Source: Paenibacillus silviterrae (GTDB lineage: Bacteria > Bacillota > Bacilli > Paenibacillales > NBRC-103111). From it: a stretch of DNA of 64,000 nt. How positions within the stretch are numbered: the stretch's first letter is position 1; the number at the start of each line of letters is the position of its first letter. This document shows, piece by piece, positions 18,275 through 27,980 of this stretch. The stretch lies in the NCBI RefSeq assembly GCF_030167925.1, contig NZ_JASKUT010000001.1, positions 4,176,501 to 4,240,500 on the forward strand, given 5' to 3'. The notes under the pieces were generated by a model. That model saw nothing but the letters and a program-made list of their open reading frames with translations, was not told the DNA's origin and ran no database searches. The position numbers and the translations under genes are program-made.

Positions 18275-19222
18275 ATGTACAAAACGATCGTCATCGGGAC
18301 CGGCCCTGCCGGCTTGACAGCGGCCATTTACTTGGCGCGTGCGAACCTGAATCCGTTGGTTATCGAAGGGCCGGAGCCAGGCGGACAGCTGACGACAACG
18401 ACGGAGGTCGAGAATTTTCCCGGCTTTCCGGAAGGAATCATGGGACCCGAATTAATGGCCAATATGCGAAAGCAAGCGGAGCGCTTCGGCGCGGAGTTCA
18501 AGACCGGCTGGGTGAACAGCGTGGACACGTCCAAGCGCCCATTCAAGCTGACGGTAGAGGGCATGGGAGAGATCGAAGCGGAAACGTTGATCATCTCTAC
18601 CGGCGCATCTGCGAAGCTGCTAGGCATCGAGAACGAGAAGGAAATGATCGGCCGCGGCGTAAGCACCTGCGCTACCTGCGACGGCTTCTTCTTCCGCGGC
18701 AAGAAGATTATCGTGGTCGGCGGCGGCGACTCTGCGATGGAGGAGGCGAATTTCCTTACTCGCTTTGCCACAGAGGTTCAGCTGGTACACCGTCGCAATG
18801 AGCTGCGTGCTTCGAAGATCATGCAGGATCGCGCCCGCGAGAATGAAAAGATCAGCTGGAGCTTGAACAAGACGCCTCTTGCCGTCGTTTCCGGCGACAA
18901 AGGAGTAACCGGTCTGAAGGTGCGTGACAACGAAACGGGTGCGGAGGAAATCATTGAAACCGACGGGATCTTCGTAGCCATCGGTCATAAGCCGAACACG
19001 GATTTCTTGGCAGGTCAGATCACAACGGATGAGGTAGGCTACATTCAAGTGAAGCCAGGCACATCGATGACGAACATTCCGGGCGTCTTCGCCTGCGGCG
19101 ACGTTCAGGACAGCAAGTACCGCCAGGCGATTACGGCGGCTGGCAGCGGCTGTATGGCGGCGCTGGACTGCGAGAAGTTCCTCGAAGGCCATATGGTGCA
19201 TGACTGGAGCCAATCGCTGTAA
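18275..19222 (+). CDS. trxB: Thioredoxin reductase
   Basis: A 315-residue FAD/NADPH enzyme that reduces thioredoxin. The FAD site GTGPAGL is at about 8-14, the redox pair Cys132-Ala-Thr-Cys135 is in the CATCDGFFF motif, the NADPH site is GGGDSAMEEA, and the C-terminal FAD motif is GVFACGDVQD. GGAGGAGG at 18,257 sets the start. A terminator follows. Confidence 0.96.
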   Translation: MYKTIVIGTGPAGLTAAIYLARANLNPLVIEGPEPGGQLTTTTEVENFPGFPEGIMGPELMANMRKQAERFGAEFKTGWVNSVDTSKRPFKLTVEGMGEIEAETLIISTGASAKLLGIENEKEMIGRGVSTCATCDGFFFRGKKIIVVGGGDSAMEEANFLTRFATEVQLVHRRNELRASKIMQDRARENEKISWSLNKTPLAVVSGDKGVTGLKVRDNETGAEEIIETDGIFVAIGHKPNTDFLAGQITTDEVGYIQVKPGTSMTNIPGVFACGDVQDSKYRQAITAAGSGCMAALDCEKFLEGHMVHDWSQSL

Positions 19223-19227
19223 AAAAG

Positions 19228-19278
19228 CAAAAAGCTGTTCCCACAGGGCTATGGTTGCCTAGCGGGGACAGCTTTTTT
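19228..19278. terminator. Bidirectional terminator between trxB and the 57-aa gene
   Basis: Stem AAAAGCTGTTCCC / GGGGACAGCTTTT, with T-runs on both strands, so it can serve trxB (plus) and the small gene at 19,303 (minus). Confidence 0.85.
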
Positions 19279-19302
19279 GTTGTAACTTTAGAAGAAGGGT
19301 CC

Positions 19303-19476
19303 TTACTGCAGCTCCTCTTGCTGCACGGAAGCCACCGGCTCTGCCGCGTCAGCATTCAGCTGATCCTCTTGGGCCAGAGCCGCCGTATATTCCTGCGCAT
19401 TCGCGATATCGCGGTCCGTAGCGGTACGGTTCTTCTTGGTCGTGCGGTCCTCGGCAGGGGTGCCATGAAGTGCCAT
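19303..19476 (-). CDS. Small hydrophilic protein, 57 aa, unknown function
   Basis: AAGGAGGTGA stands five bases before ATG 19,476, a near-perfect ribosome site, which is the main evidence. The product is very polar and Ala/Gln/Glu/Thr-rich, without cysteine, signal peptide or membrane segment. It ends at the trxB terminator, which is shared. I do not recognise the family. It resembles small acidic, probably disordered proteins of spore-formers only in general composition. Confidence 0.65.
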   Translation of the reverse strand: MALHGTPAEDRTTKKNRTATDRDIANAQEYTAALAQEDQLNADAAEPVASVQQEELQ

Positions 19477-19686
19477 GGGATTCACCTCCTTTTCCTCAAG
19501 AATAAGTCTTCGCCCATAATATGACCCGAAACGGAATCGGTTTATCCGCGTAGTACCTATGAATGGAAAATCGGCCCTACTGCCGCGACTCATCTTGACC
19601 AATGGAGACCGTTAGCTTAATATTGGTCATAAAGAGTGCATATCGGTTAATCCAGGGAACATTATTTCTTATGAGGTGAAGAGTCA

Positions 19687-20637
19687 GTGGCGGATAAGGT
19701 TTACGTAGGAGTGGATTTAGGCGGTACGGCCATTAAGGTGGGGTTATGTGACGAGCAGGGGAATTTGCTGCAGACATACGAGGGGCCAACGGGAACCGAG
19801 CACGGCTCGGACGTAGTGCTTGAGAACATCGCTCAATATGTAAGGAAGCTCGTACAAGAATCACCTTACGAATGGGAGCAGGTTGCCGGAATCGGTGCCG
19901 GTATCGCTGGCTTTATGGACATTCCGGAGGGCTTTATCAAGCTGTCTCCCAACCTCGGCTGGCGCAATGTGCCAGTGAAGAAGATCCTCGAAGAGAAGCT
20001 CGGGAAAACCGTAAAAATAGACAACGATGCGAACGTCGCTGCGCTTGGTGAAGCATGGGCCGGCGCGGGCAAAGGCGTACCGAACGTAGTGTGCTATACG
20101 CTCGGTACGGGTGTCGGAGGCGGCATTATCATTAACGGTCGGATATACCAAGGCTTTAATGGCATGGCAGGCGAGCTGGGGCATATGATTATTGTACCGG
20201 ACCTCGAGTCCATTGCGTGCGGCTGTGGCCGTAAGGGCTGCCTGGAGACGGTATCCTCAGCGACAGGCATTATCCGGATGGCGAAGGAAGCGGTAGAGCG
20301 CGGTGAGCATACGTCCCTAGCGCTGGTAGAGAATATCATGGCGAAGGATGTCTTCGACGCTGCAAAGACCGGCGATGAGGTAGCGCTCCGAATTATTAAC
20401 CGCGCAGCCATGTATCTTGGCAAGTCAATGGCGACCGTATCCGTGGTCGTTAACCCGCAGCGATTCATCGTAGGGGGCGGCGTATCCAAGGCCGGCGATA
20501 TACTCTTCGAAGCGATTCGCAAGTATTACTACGGCTGTGCGCAAGAAACGGCGAAGGAAGGCGTGGATATCGTTCCTGCCGTTCTGGGTAACGACGCCGG
20601 TGTAGTCGGCGCGGCAGGCCTGAATCTGCGCGGCTAA
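19687..20637 (+). CDS. glcK: ROK-family glucokinase
   Basis: A 316-residue ATP-dependent glucose kinase. The phosphate-binding loop is VGVDLGGTAIKVG at the N-terminus. Glucose and catalysis motifs are NDANVAALGEAWAG (catalytic Asp) and ELGHMIIVPD. The ROK zinc signature is CGCGRKGCLETVSS. The start is GTG 19,687 with GAGGTGAAG nine bases upstream. It supplies glucose-6-phosphate upstream of the glycolytic genes at 29-35 kb. Confidence 0.93.
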   Translation: MADKVYVGVDLGGTAIKVGLCDEQGNLLQTYEGPTGTEHGSDVVLENIAQYVRKLVQESPYEWEQVAGIGAGIAGFMDIPEGFIKLSPNLGWRNVPVKKILEEKLGKTVKIDNDANVAALGEAWAGAGKGVPNVVCYTLGTGVGGGIIINGRIYQGFNGMAGELGHMIIVPDLESIACGCGRKGCLETVSSATGIIRMAKEAVERGEHTSLALVENIMAKDVFDAAKTGDEVALRIINRAAMYLGKSMATVSVVVNPQRFIVGGGVSKAGDILFEAIRKYYYGCAQETAKEGVDIVPAVLGNDAGVVGAAGLNLRG

Positions 20638-20655
20638 TCAACCTAGACCTATCCA

Positions 20656-20679
20656 GGGCGGTTCCAGTTGGAACCGCCC
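20656..20679. repeat. Perfect 10-bp hairpin between glcK and rapZ
   Basis: GGGCGGTTCC, loop AGTT, GGAACCGCCC. No T-run follows on either strand, so it is not a standard intrinsic terminator. It may stabilise or process the glcK transcript. Confidence 0.75.
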
Positions 20680-20748
20680 GTAGGCAGTATAGGGGTATAG
20701 ATAGTAAATCGTTCCTGCATGGGAAGCAAAAGGGAGGCCGCTACAGCC

Positions 20749-21648
20749 ATGGAAGAGATGCATACCCTAGGCAAGCTCGTTATCATCACGGGAATGTCCG
20801 GTGCGGGCAAGACGATCGCGGTGCAAAGCTTGGAGGATTTGGGCTTTTTCTGCGTGGATAATTTGCCCCCTGTGCTGATCCCGAAATTCGCAGAGCTCAT
20901 AGAGCAATCCAAGGGCCGGATCGGCAAGGTAGCTCTAGTAATTGACCTTCGCGGCCGTGAGTTTTTCACGTCGCTGTCGGAATCGCTCCGCTATTTAAAG
21001 GATAACTATACACTGACGTATGAAATCCTGTTCCTGGATTCGACCGACTCGATCCTAGTCCAGCGATATAAAGAAAGCCGCCGAAAGCATCCGCTTGCAC
21101 CGACAGGGGCTCCGCTCGAAGGCATCCAACAGGAGCGGAAGCTGCTCGAGGAGCTGAAGGGACTGGCTACACAGGTAATCGACACCAGCAGCATCAAACC
21201 GGCGCAGCTCAAAGAGAAAATTATTTCCCGATTCACCAATTTGGACTCGAGCAGCATATCTATAAATGTGATCTCCTTCGGCTTTAAATACGGCGTGCCG
21301 ATTGATGCAGATTTGATTTTCGATGTTCGTTTCTTGCCGAACCCGCATTATGTAGAGACGCTTCGCCCCAATACAGGGCAGGATCCTGACGTATACGAAT
21401 ACGTGATGAAGTGGAACGAGACGCAGGAATTTCTGGCGAAGCTTCTGGATATGCTTCATTTCCTTGTTCCGCAGTACAAGAAGGAAGGCAAGAGCCAGGT
21501 TGTCGTAGGAATCGGCTGTACCGGAGGGAAGCACCGCTCCGTAGCGATTGCCGAATACTTGGGGAAAGTCATGGGCAACAGTGAAACTGAGGTTGTCCGG
21601 GTAACGCATCGGGATTCGGAGCGGGATCGGGTTGAGGTGAGGAGATGA
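20749..21648 (+). CDS. rapZ: RNase adapter / nucleotide-binding protein RapZ (YvcJ)
   Basis: A 299-residue P-loop protein (GMSGAGKT near residue 16) with the family C-terminal domain containing [10 protein letters not shown] and ending [16 protein letters not shown]. In E. coli RapZ guides degradation of a small RNA that controls glmS. B. subtilis YvcJ binds and hydrolyses nucleotides and affects competence. ATG 20,749 fits the AGGGAGG at 20,731, with ATG 20,758 as an alternative. The stop overlaps the next start (ATGA). Confidence 0.93.
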   Translation: MEEMHTLGKLVIITGMSGAGKTIAVQSLEDLGFFCVDNLPPVLIPKFAELIEQSKGRIGKVALVIDLRGREFFTSLSESLRYLKDNYTLTYEILFLDSTDSILVQRYKESRRKHPLAPTGAPLEGIQQERKLLEELKGLATQVIDTSSIKPAQLKEKIISRFTNLDSSSISINVISFGFKYGVPIDADLIFDVRFLPNPHYVETLRPNTGQDPDVYEYVMKWNETQEFLAKLLDMLHFLVPQYKKEGKSQVVVGIGCTGGKHRSVAIAEYLGKVMGNSETEVVRVTHRDSERDRVEVRR

Positions 21649-22625
21649 CCCCGGCTGACAGCTACATCCCTAAGGTAGTCGTTATTGGCGGCGGAACAGG
21701 TCTTTCCGTCATGCTTCGAGGTCTCAAGAAGATGCCCGTCGATATTACGGCGATCGTTACCGTGGCGGATGACGGAGGCAGCTCCGGCATTCTGCGCTCG
21801 GAGCTTGAGATGGTTCCTCCGGGGGATATCCGCAACGTGCTAACGGCGTTATCCGAGGTAGAGCCGCTGCTGGGGCAGATGCTCGAATATCGTTTTGATC
21901 GAGGGAACGGATTAGCCGGTCATAGTTTGGGTAACCTAATTTTGGCTGCAATGAAAGATATTACTGGGGACTTCGTGACCGGCGTGCGGGAGCTCAGCCG
22001 CGTGCTCGCGGTACGGGGTCAGGTGCTTCCGACTGCCAACCATGCCATCATTCTCAAAGCGGAAATGACGGACGGTACGATTGTGGAGGGGGAATCGAAG
22101 ATTCCCAAAGCCGGAGGCGTCATCCGCAGGGTGTTTATCGAGCCTTCGGATGTGAAGCCTCTGCCTGAGGCGTTGGAAGCGCTTCGGCAGGCGGATTCGA
22201 TCATCGTCGGTCCCGGCAGTCTTTACACCAGTATTATTCCCAACCTGCTGGTTCCGGAAATTGCTCAAACGATCGTGGAGTCCAAGGCCCTGAAGGTGTT
22301 TATCTGCAATGTGATGACCCAGCCTGGGGAGACGGACAATTATACGGTTAGCGATCACATTAATGCGATCTACGAGCACGTTGGACATGATCTGTTCGAT
22401 TATGTCATCATCAATAACGGGGAAATACCGGAAGAGGTACAGCATCGATACGCCGAGAAGGGTGCCAAAGTAGTACCCGTGGATGAAGACAAAATCTCCG
22501 GCAAAAGCTACCAAATTATTGCTGACCAGCTGGTGCTGTTTCGCACGTACTTACGCCACGATGCCGAGCGGCTAAGTCAGCATATTTATCAGCTGGTGGA
22601 GAGCTGGATGTTCAAGAAGAGGTGA
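21645..22625 (+). CDS. yvcK: Gluconeogenesis factor YvcK/GlmR (CofD-like)
   Basis: A 326-residue Rossmann-type protein of the UPF0052/CofD group. It shows [18 protein letters not shown] at the N-terminus, then [13 protein letters not shown], and [18 protein letters not shown] near 190. In B. subtilis it is needed for growth on gluconeogenic carbon, binds UDP-GlcNAc and promotes GlmS activity, linking carbon flow to cell-wall precursor supply. It overlaps rapZ by 4 bp and lies 6 bp before whiA, the standard cluster. Confidence 0.94.
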   Translation: MTPADSYIPKVVVIGGGTGLSVMLRGLKKMPVDITAIVTVADDGGSSGILRSELEMVPPGDIRNVLTALSEVEPLLGQMLEYRFDRGNGLAGHSLGNLILAAMKDITGDFVTGVRELSRVLAVRGQVLPTANHAIILKAEMTDGTIVEGESKIPKAGGVIRRVFIEPSDVKPLPEALEALRQADSIIVGPGSLYTSIIPNLLVPEIAQTIVESKALKVFICNVMTQPGETDNYTVSDHINAIYEHVGHDLFDYVIINNGEIPEEVQHRYAEKGAKVVPVDEDKISGKSYQIIADQLVLFRTYLRHDAERLSQHIYQLVESWMFKKR

Positions 22626-22631
22626 TGTTCC

Positions 22632-23561
22632 ATGTCCTTCGCCGCACAAACGAAAAAAGAATTGACGATGATCGAAGCGGACAACTGCTGTGAGAATGCG
22701 GAGCTGGCGGCACTGATTCGTATGAACGGCAGCGTTCAGCTGACAAGCCAGCGTGTGGTTCTGGATATCTCTACGGAGAATGCGGCGATCGCGCGCAGGA
22801 TTTATTCTCTCCTGAAGAAGAAGTTCAAGGTGCATACCGAGCTATTGGTTCGGAAGAAGATGCGTCTCAAGAAGAACAATGTCTACATTGTTCGGGTACC
22901 CAGCCAAGTACAGGAAATTTTGGCGAAGCTCAGTATCGTTTCGGAAGGCTTCCTGTTCACGCCCGGCATTGAGTCCAAGATCATTCGCCGCACCTGCTGC
23001 AAAAGAGCTTATTTGCGCGGCGCTTTCCTGGCGGGCGGGTCGGTGAATAATCCGGAGGGCTCGTCGTACCATCTGGAGATTTCGTCCATGTATGAAGAGC
23101 ACTGCAAGGCGCTGTGTCAGCTGGCCAATGAATTCGATCTCAATGCCCGCTGCATTGAACGAAAGAAGGGCTTTGTGCTGTACATTAAGGAAGGCGAGAA
23201 AATCATCGAGTTCCTCAACTTGATTGGGGCTCATCAGGCGCTGCTCCGTTTTGAAGACGTACGGATTATGAAGGATATGCGCAATTCCGTGAACCGTTTG
23301 GTCAACTGCGAAACAGCGAATTTGAACAAAACGATCGGCGCCTCCGTGCGGCAAATCGAGAACATTCGTCTGCTGCAAAAGGAAATCGGCCTTGGGAATT
23401 TACCTGAGAAGCTGAGGGAGGTCGCGGAAATTCGCCTTCAGCATCCGGATATGAACCTCAAGGAAGTCGGCGATCTCTTGAAAGGCCAAGTAAGCAAATC
23501 AGGCGTAAATCACCGTCTTCGCAAAATTGATGAGATGGCGGAAAAATTACGCAGGTCATAA
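22632..23561 (+). CDS. whiA: Sporulation/cell-division regulator WhiA
   Basis: A 309-residue DNA-binding protein with a LAGLIDADG-like N-terminal part (about 90-200: [27 protein letters not shown]) and a C-terminal helix-turn-helix ([39 protein letters not shown]). The homing-endonuclease catalytic residues are not expected to be active. In Firmicutes it affects cell division and chromosome segregation. Confidence 0.95.
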   Translation: MSFAAQTKKELTMIEADNCCENAELAALIRMNGSVQLTSQRVVLDISTENAAIARRIYSLLKKKFKVHTELLVRKKMRLKKNNVYIVRVPSQVQEILAKLSIVSEGFLFTPGIESKIIRRTCCKRAYLRGAFLAGGSVNNPEGSSYHLEISSMYEEHCKALCQLANEFDLNARCIERKKGFVLYIKEGEKIIEFLNLIGAHQALLRFEDVRIMKDMRNSVNRLVNCETANLNKTIGASVRQIENIRLLQKEIGLGNLPEKLREVAEIRLQHPDMNLKEVGDLLKGQVSKSGVNHRLRKIDEMAEKLRRS

Positions 23562-23782
23562 ATTGTTCATCACTGTTTTTCATTTTTTTGTGTAAATTTT
23601 CAATTTTTCTAGTGCAATCTACCGAAAAATGATATAATGGTTGAAAAATCGCTTTTTTTGCAAGATTACAGCTGTCTGTACATGGAATGGTTCGTCACTC
23701 TTGGACCGGTAAGATCCATCGAATCTGGGGCGAAAGTCCTTCATCATTTTGCATTATAAAGATTGTAGGGGGTATTGGTTGC

Positions 23783-24052
23783 ATGTCGAGACGCCCAGTA
23801 GTCGTCAAGTTGAAAACAGGTCTTCATGCCAGACCGGCGGCGCTTTTCGTTCAGGAGGCTAACAAATTTTCTTCTGAGATCTTTGTGGAAAAGGACGAGA
23901 AGAAAGTGAATGCCAAAAGTATCATGGGGATTATGAGTTTGGCGATCAGCACAGGCACAGAAGTACACATTAGTGCGGAAGGTTCGGACGCTGAGCAGGC
24001 TGTAAACGCTTTAGTCACATTGGTTAGTAAAGAGGAATTGGAGAACCAATAG
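23783..24052 (+). CDS. HPr-family phosphocarrier at the crh position
   Basis: An 89-residue HPr-fold protein. His15 (KTGLHARPA) is the PEP-dependent phosphorylation site of PTS HPr, and Ser46 (NAKSIMGIM) is the HprK site. B. subtilis Crh, encoded at this same place after whiA, has Gln15 and cannot take part in sugar transport, so this protein should be HPr-like rather than a true Crh. The start is ATG 23,783 after AGGGGGT; a longer reading has no ribosome site. Confidence 0.92.
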   Translation: MSRRPVVVKLKTGLHARPAALFVQEANKFSSEIFVEKDEKKVNAKSIMGIMSLAISTGTEVHISAEGSDAEQAVNALVTLVSKEELENQ

Positions 24053-24064
24053 CCCGGTCCCATT

Positions 24065-24090
24065 GCTTCCGCAAGGAAGCTTTTTCTTTT
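24065..24090 (+). terminator. Intrinsic terminator after the HPr-like gene
   Basis: GCTTCC, loop GCAA, GGAAGC, then TTTTTCTTTT. Confidence 0.88.
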
Positions 24091-24228
24091 CCTCGGGTTG
24101 TTCAATTCCGCGGTGTCCCAACGAAACCTTTTTGCTATGACATGCGTCTAAGATGACGTGTTTGTCTGTGCAGTGAGGTTTTTTTGGCATGGGCAACGAA
24201 GGATGTAGAGAGAAGAGGAGAAACGGAA

Positions 24229-26007
24229 ATGAAACCGCTAAGAAGAGAACTGGCCTTATTGTTGATCATCGGTATGCTGTTCACGTTATGCCTGGCCCCG
24301 CTGGCGGGAGCCGCAGAGCAAGAGGTGCCGGTATCGTCCGGTACTACGCATATCCTGCTTTATGTGGATAAGGCGGAGGCGTTCTACAACAACACGCAAA
24401 TCACTTTGGACGCACCGGCGACGATCATTCAGGACAAAATGTTCGTACCTGCCAAATTCCTGGGCGATGCCCTGGGTGTGAAGGTGGAATGGAATGCGGC
24501 AACCCGACAAATCGAAATGACGCCTCCAGGAACGAAAATAACGCTCGACAGCGATAATAAATCGGTTTGGATCAATGGCGTCATGGTGCCGTTCGATTCG
24601 GTCGCTCATATTACGGCAAACGGGCGTCTGCTGATCAAGCTGACCTGGCTCGCAGATTACATGGGTGCGAGATATGAGTACAACGATGAGCTCCGTCGTG
24701 TGGAGATCATCCATGTGAAATCACCTAGCGGCATTGTTAATCCGAATTCCGGCAATTCCAAGCCGGTGGCCAAGTTTACCTTCGCCAAATCGACCTACCA
24801 AATCGGGGAAACGATCAAGTATGTGGACTTGAGCTACGACCCGGATGCGGAGGGCATCGCGGACTGGAAGTGGGAAAATAAGAAAGATGTCTACTTCGAG
24901 CCGGGAACGTACCCGATTACTCTGACCGTGTCGGATCGCCATGGAAATCAAAGTGCACGATATACGCGAAATCTCGTCATTGAGAATACAACGTACTTGA
25001 GCCAGGTGGAATACCCTCTTTATAAGAAGCCGGTCGGCAGCTTCATTAAGACCGACTGGAGTATACTTTACGGCCATTACTGGGACTTGCCGCAGCTGCC
25101 TAAGCAGGTTGAGGAGGATAAATCCCGCTTGCTGCTGGTCAGCGATAGTCCGGAGGAATTCACGGAGAAGGGGATTCTGTATCAGGACGAGGTCAACGGC
25201 AAGGGACGCTTGTATGCGGATCACATTAACGGAACCAAGGAAAAGGTAACGCTGGCGATCCTCGCGAAAAACATGACGGATAAGCCCGTTACGATCAAAA
25301 CGACGAACCGCGGCGAGGTATGGCCGTCCGTTTATGCGAATCTCATCGGCAGCGAGGCGACGGTGGATTTCCTGCTGAATGATCCGTTGACGGAAAGCTT
25401 GACGGTACCGGCAGGGCAGACATTTACTTACAAGCAATTTCCCGAGTTTTATCCGGGGCAAGGCGTGAACCTGTTCTACGATGTGGAGACCGACGGTAAG
25501 GTACAGTTCTCCTTCGTAGCTACGGATAAGGTAACATCGGATACGCTGCAGCGGCTGCCGCTTCTGGCGTTCAACGGCCACGTGCGCGGATCCTTCCCGG
25601 TATCCCAGGTGAACTGGACGATTGACGCGACCAACTTCGATAAGGCTTCAAGACTCATCATCGGGGATGGGAAGGAAGATCCGTTTGTTTCCGGCTATGA
25701 CCCGATGCGCAAGCAGAACGTGCTGAACGAAGGAAACTACGGCGTGGTCTACAAAATCCATGCCGATAAGCCGAGGAAGATGGCGGTGATGATTTTGCCG
25801 AAGGGCGGCGTGTTCAAAGGGCCGTTCAAGATCAACGGCGACATCCGTCTGGTGCCGGAGTCCGGTGTCATGACCGCGTTCGACGGCATGCAGATTCTGG
25901 CCCGTACGACAGGCAAGGAGGAATCGCTGGACATCGAGTTTAGTCCTCCGGCAGGTTCGGCCTTTCCGATTGATCTCATTTTTTATCCGTTGGATGAAAG
26001 AGAATAA
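24229..26007 (+). CDS. Secreted protein with copper-amine-oxidase-like and PKD domains
   Basis: A 592-residue exported protein. A signal peptide ends near AGAA (about 28). A copper amine oxidase N-terminal-like stalk domain, common in Paenibacillus surface proteins, spans about 60-165 (FVPAKFLGDALGVKVEWNA; WLADYMGARYEYN). A PKD domain covers about 180-265 (KFTFAKSTYQIGETIKYVDL; PGTYPITLTVSD). The remaining 320 residues are not recognised. There is no SLH or sortase motif, so it is probably released or bound through the stalk. AGAGGAGA precedes ATG 24,229. Confidence 0.8.
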   Translation: MKPLRRELALLLIIGMLFTLCLAPLAGAAEQEVPVSSGTTHILLYVDKAEAFYNNTQITLDAPATIIQDKMFVPAKFLGDALGVKVEWNAATRQIEMTPPGTKITLDSDNKSVWINGVMVPFDSVAHITANGRLLIKLTWLADYMGARYEYNDELRRVEIIHVKSPSGIVNPNSGNSKPVAKFTFAKSTYQIGETIKYVDLSYDPDAEGIADWKWENKKDVYFEPGTYPITLTVSDRHGNQSARYTRNLVIENTTYLSQVEYPLYKKPVGSFIKTDWSILYGHYWDLPQLPKQVEEDKSRLLLVSDSPEEFTEKGILYQDEVNGKGRLYADHINGTKEKVTLAILAKNMTDKPVTIKTTNRGEVWPSVYANLIGSEATVDFLLNDPLTESLTVPAGQTFTYKQFPEFYPGQGVNLFYDVETDGKVQFSFVATDKVTSDTLQRLPLLAFNGHVRGSFPVSQVNWTIDATNFDKASRLIIGDGKEDPFVSGYDPMRKQNVLNEGNYGVVYKIHADKPRKMAVMILPKGGVFKGPFKINGDIRLVPESGVMTAFDGMQILARTTGKEESLDIEFSPPAGSAFPIDLIFYPLDERE

Positions 26008-26175
26008 GGTGTAAGCTTCATCCCTTCCGGTCCTCGTGACTGGAGGGGATTTTTTGCGTTCCTGATATGCTGCTGATAAACGACTGACAATGTTCTTCGG
26101 TGGCGGAACTTTGCAGCGCTGAAAAGCGTTATCCAATTGAATAGATGATACGTGTATAAGGAGGGCCATTAGGGG

Positions 26176-26991
26176 ATGGAAAACAGCGGGATCCAAGCAT
26201 CAGCGGAAAAATGGATTCGCATTGCGGGCATTTCCGCGATTGCAATCGGCAGCCTCTACGTTCCGAGCGTGCCATGGTACTTGCTCGGTGAGGTGAAGGA
26301 GGCGGAGATCGGGCTGTGGGGCACGTTTACAGTATTGGGTGGGCTCCTCTGTATAATAGGGGCTGAAACGGTCAAGCGAGCAGCTGCAAGGTCGGTAAAG
26401 CAGGGACTTCTGGTCATAGCTTGTCTAGGAATGGCTGCACTGCTCCTCTCTCAGCTGCCGGCCTTCGTGATGTGGCAATTGTACGATGGGAGCTTCACTC
26501 GCGGATGGGCTCCGAACGATACGGCAGGCTGGCTGGCGGGCATGTCATTACACACTTGGCTAGCGGTCACAGGGGCGATCACGTTGTTTACTTCGGTGAG
26601 GGCGCTCCTTACCCGCACCTCTACGCTACAGCTTACGGCTAAACAGGGCTTTCGCTCAGTGGGTGTGCTTCTCGTCTGCGGCGTTCTGTGGGTCGTATGG
26701 AACTTCTACGAGGAAAAAACCTGGGTTACCTTTACTCATCCTGTGGCCGAAGCGAGAGACGTGTCCAAGGACGTTACGGTAAGCGCCGGGTGGCGGGGGA
26801 GCCGGGATAACATAGGAATTCGAGTGAGGTATGCAGATGAGCCGGAGAAGTACATTCCAGGAGTATCGGGCGCTTCCATGACCGGGGTCTCCTTCAAGCC
26901 GGATCAGCCCTTTGAGCCGGGTAGGAAATTGAAGATCACAGTTGAGGCAGGGATGCGCAGTCATGTGTTTTATTTTTATACGGGAGAATAA
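26176..26991 (+). CDS. Membrane protein with a C-terminal extracytoplasmic domain, unknown function
   Basis: A 271-residue protein with about four transmembrane segments (near 18-38, 45-62, 77-98 and 123-142) and a fifth near 160-176. An approximately 90-residue soluble tail follows (ARDVSKDVTVSAGWRGSRD ... KLKITVEAGMRSHVF), which looks like a beta-sandwich, Ig-like fold. I recognise no family. TAAGGAGGG lies upstream of the ATG. It stands alone, convergent with clpP. Confidence 0.7.
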   Translation: MENSGIQASAEKWIRIAGISAIAIGSLYVPSVPWYLLGEVKEAEIGLWGTFTVLGGLLCIIGAETVKRAAARSVKQGLLVIACLGMAALLLSQLPAFVMWQLYDGSFTRGWAPNDTAGWLAGMSLHTWLAVTGAITLFTSVRALLTRTSTLQLTAKQGFRSVGVLLVCGVLWVVWNFYEEKTWVTFTHPVAEARDVSKDVTVSAGWRGSRDNIGIRVRYADEPEKYIPGVSGASMTGVSFKPDQPFEPGRKLKITVEAGMRSHVFYFYTGE

Positions 26992-27036
26992 AAAAACCGA
27001 CTTCATCACATTAGTTATGTGACGGAGTCGGTTTTC
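26992..27036. terminator. Bidirectional terminator between the membrane protein gene and clpP
   Basis: AAAACCGACTTCATCACAT pairs with ATGTGACGGAGTCGGTTTT around a 5-nt loop. There are A/T runs on both sides. Confidence 0.9.
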
Positions 27037-27039
27037 TGT

Positions 27040-27621
27040 TTACACGCGCTCGATAACTTTATCGATCAGACCGTATTCACGTGCTTCTTCAGCACTCATG
27101 AAGTTGTCGCGATCGGTGTCCTTCTCAATGCGCTCGAAGGTTTGGCCTGTGCGCTCGGCAAGAATCGTATTCAGCTTATCGCGCATCTTCAGGATGCGCT
27201 TCGCGCGAATCTCGATGTCGCTGGCCTGGCCTTCGGCACCGCCAAGCGGCTGATGAATCATCACTTCGCTGTTCGGCAGAGCAAAGCGCTTGCCCTTCGC
27301 TCCTGCAGCCAGCAGGAACGCTCCCATGGAAGCGGCCATACCTACGCAGATAGTGGACACATCAGGCTTGATGAATTGCATCGTATCATAAATCGCCATA
27401 CCGGAAGTGATGGATCCGCCTGGGCTGTTAATGTAGAGGTGAATGTCCTTTTCCGGGTCGGAGGCAGCCAAGAACAGCAATTGCGCAATAATTGCATTGG
27501 CTACAACGTCGTTAATCGGGGTTCCGAGAAAAATAATGCGGTCCTTCAGCAGACGGGAGTAAATATCATATGCGCGTTCTCCTCTTGCATCCGGTTCAAC
27601 AACCATTGGAATGAAACTCAT
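27040..27621 (-). CDS. clpP: ATP-dependent Clp protease proteolytic subunit
   Basis: A 193-residue serine peptidase with the triad Ser98 (GMAASMG), His123 (MIHQPLGG) and Asp172. It forms the two-ring barrel that degrades proteins delivered by ClpC/ClpX. AAGGAGG lies upstream of ATG 27,621. A sigma-A promoter with an overlapping CtsR box and a hairpin in the leader lie upstream, so it is probably derepressed by heat and protein stress. Confidence 0.97.
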   Translation of the reverse strand: MSFIPMVVEPDARGERAYDIYSRLLKDRIIFLGTPINDVVANAIIAQLLFLAASDPEKDIHLYINSPGGSITSGMAIYDTMQFIKPDVSTICVGMAASMGAFLLAAGAKGKRFALPNSEVMIHQPLGGAEGQASDIEIRAKRILKMRDKLNTILAERTGQTFERIEKDTDRDNFMSAEEAREYGLIDKVIERV

Positions 27622-27662
27622 AAGCTGCAGCCTCCTTTTTATCATTACAAGGATTATCACAT

Positions 27663-27705
27663 GCCTGAGTATGTATACGCAAATAATGGGATAACATTCT
27701 CAGGC
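27663..27705 (-). promoter_or_regulatory. Stem-loop in the clpP 5' leader
   Basis: A 12-bp stem with one mismatch (GCCTGAGAATGT / ACATACTCAGGC on the minus strand) around a 19-nt loop. It lies between the -10 and the ribosome site and starts near the 5' end of the transcript. It could stabilise the mRNA. Confidence 0.6.
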
Positions 27706-27712
27706 TGTATTT

Positions 27713-27752
27713 ATTTTACCGAATTATCGGTTAAAGGTCAAGAAAGGTCAAA
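27713..27752 (-). promoter_or_regulatory. clpP promoter with CtsR operator
   Basis: On the minus strand TTGACC (27,741-27,736), a 17-bp spacer and TAAAAT (27,718-27,713) form a sigma-A promoter. The plus-strand sequence GGTCAAG-AAA-GGTCAAA (27,736-27,752) matches the CtsR direct-repeat consensus (GGTCAAA NAN GGTCAAA) except for one base and covers the -35. CtsR is the known repressor of clp genes in Bacillota. Confidence 0.88.
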
Positions 27753-27762
27753 CTTTATAAAA

Positions 27763-27792
27763 TAAAAAAACCAGTCAAAAAAGAAACTAGTT
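27763..27792 (-). terminator. Intrinsic terminator after tRNA-Arg
   Basis: On the minus strand AACTAGT and ACTGGTT form a 7-bp stem (one G-T pair), followed by TTTTTTT. Confidence 0.65.
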
Positions 27793-27801
27793 AGGTAAAA
27801 G

Positions 27802-27876
27802 TGGCGCGCTCGCAAGGAATCGAACCTTGATCTCAGGCTCCGGAGGCCTACGTCATATCCATTGGACCACGAGCGC
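27802..27876 (-). tRNA. tRNA-Arg (anticodon CCG)
   Basis: A 7-bp acceptor stem (GCGCTCG / CGAGCGC), D-arm with GGTCCAATGGAT, anticodon loop CTCCGGA giving CCG, T-arm GGTTCGATTCC, discriminator G and an encoded CCA end. It decodes CGG. Confidence 0.95.
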
Positions 27877-27980
27877 ACAATATTTATTTAAGTGACAGCG
27901 AAACTTATTATATGATACCCGGCGATAAATTGCAAGCCCCAAATGATGAAAGGTATCAAGTGGAATTTTCAAGCACCTCC

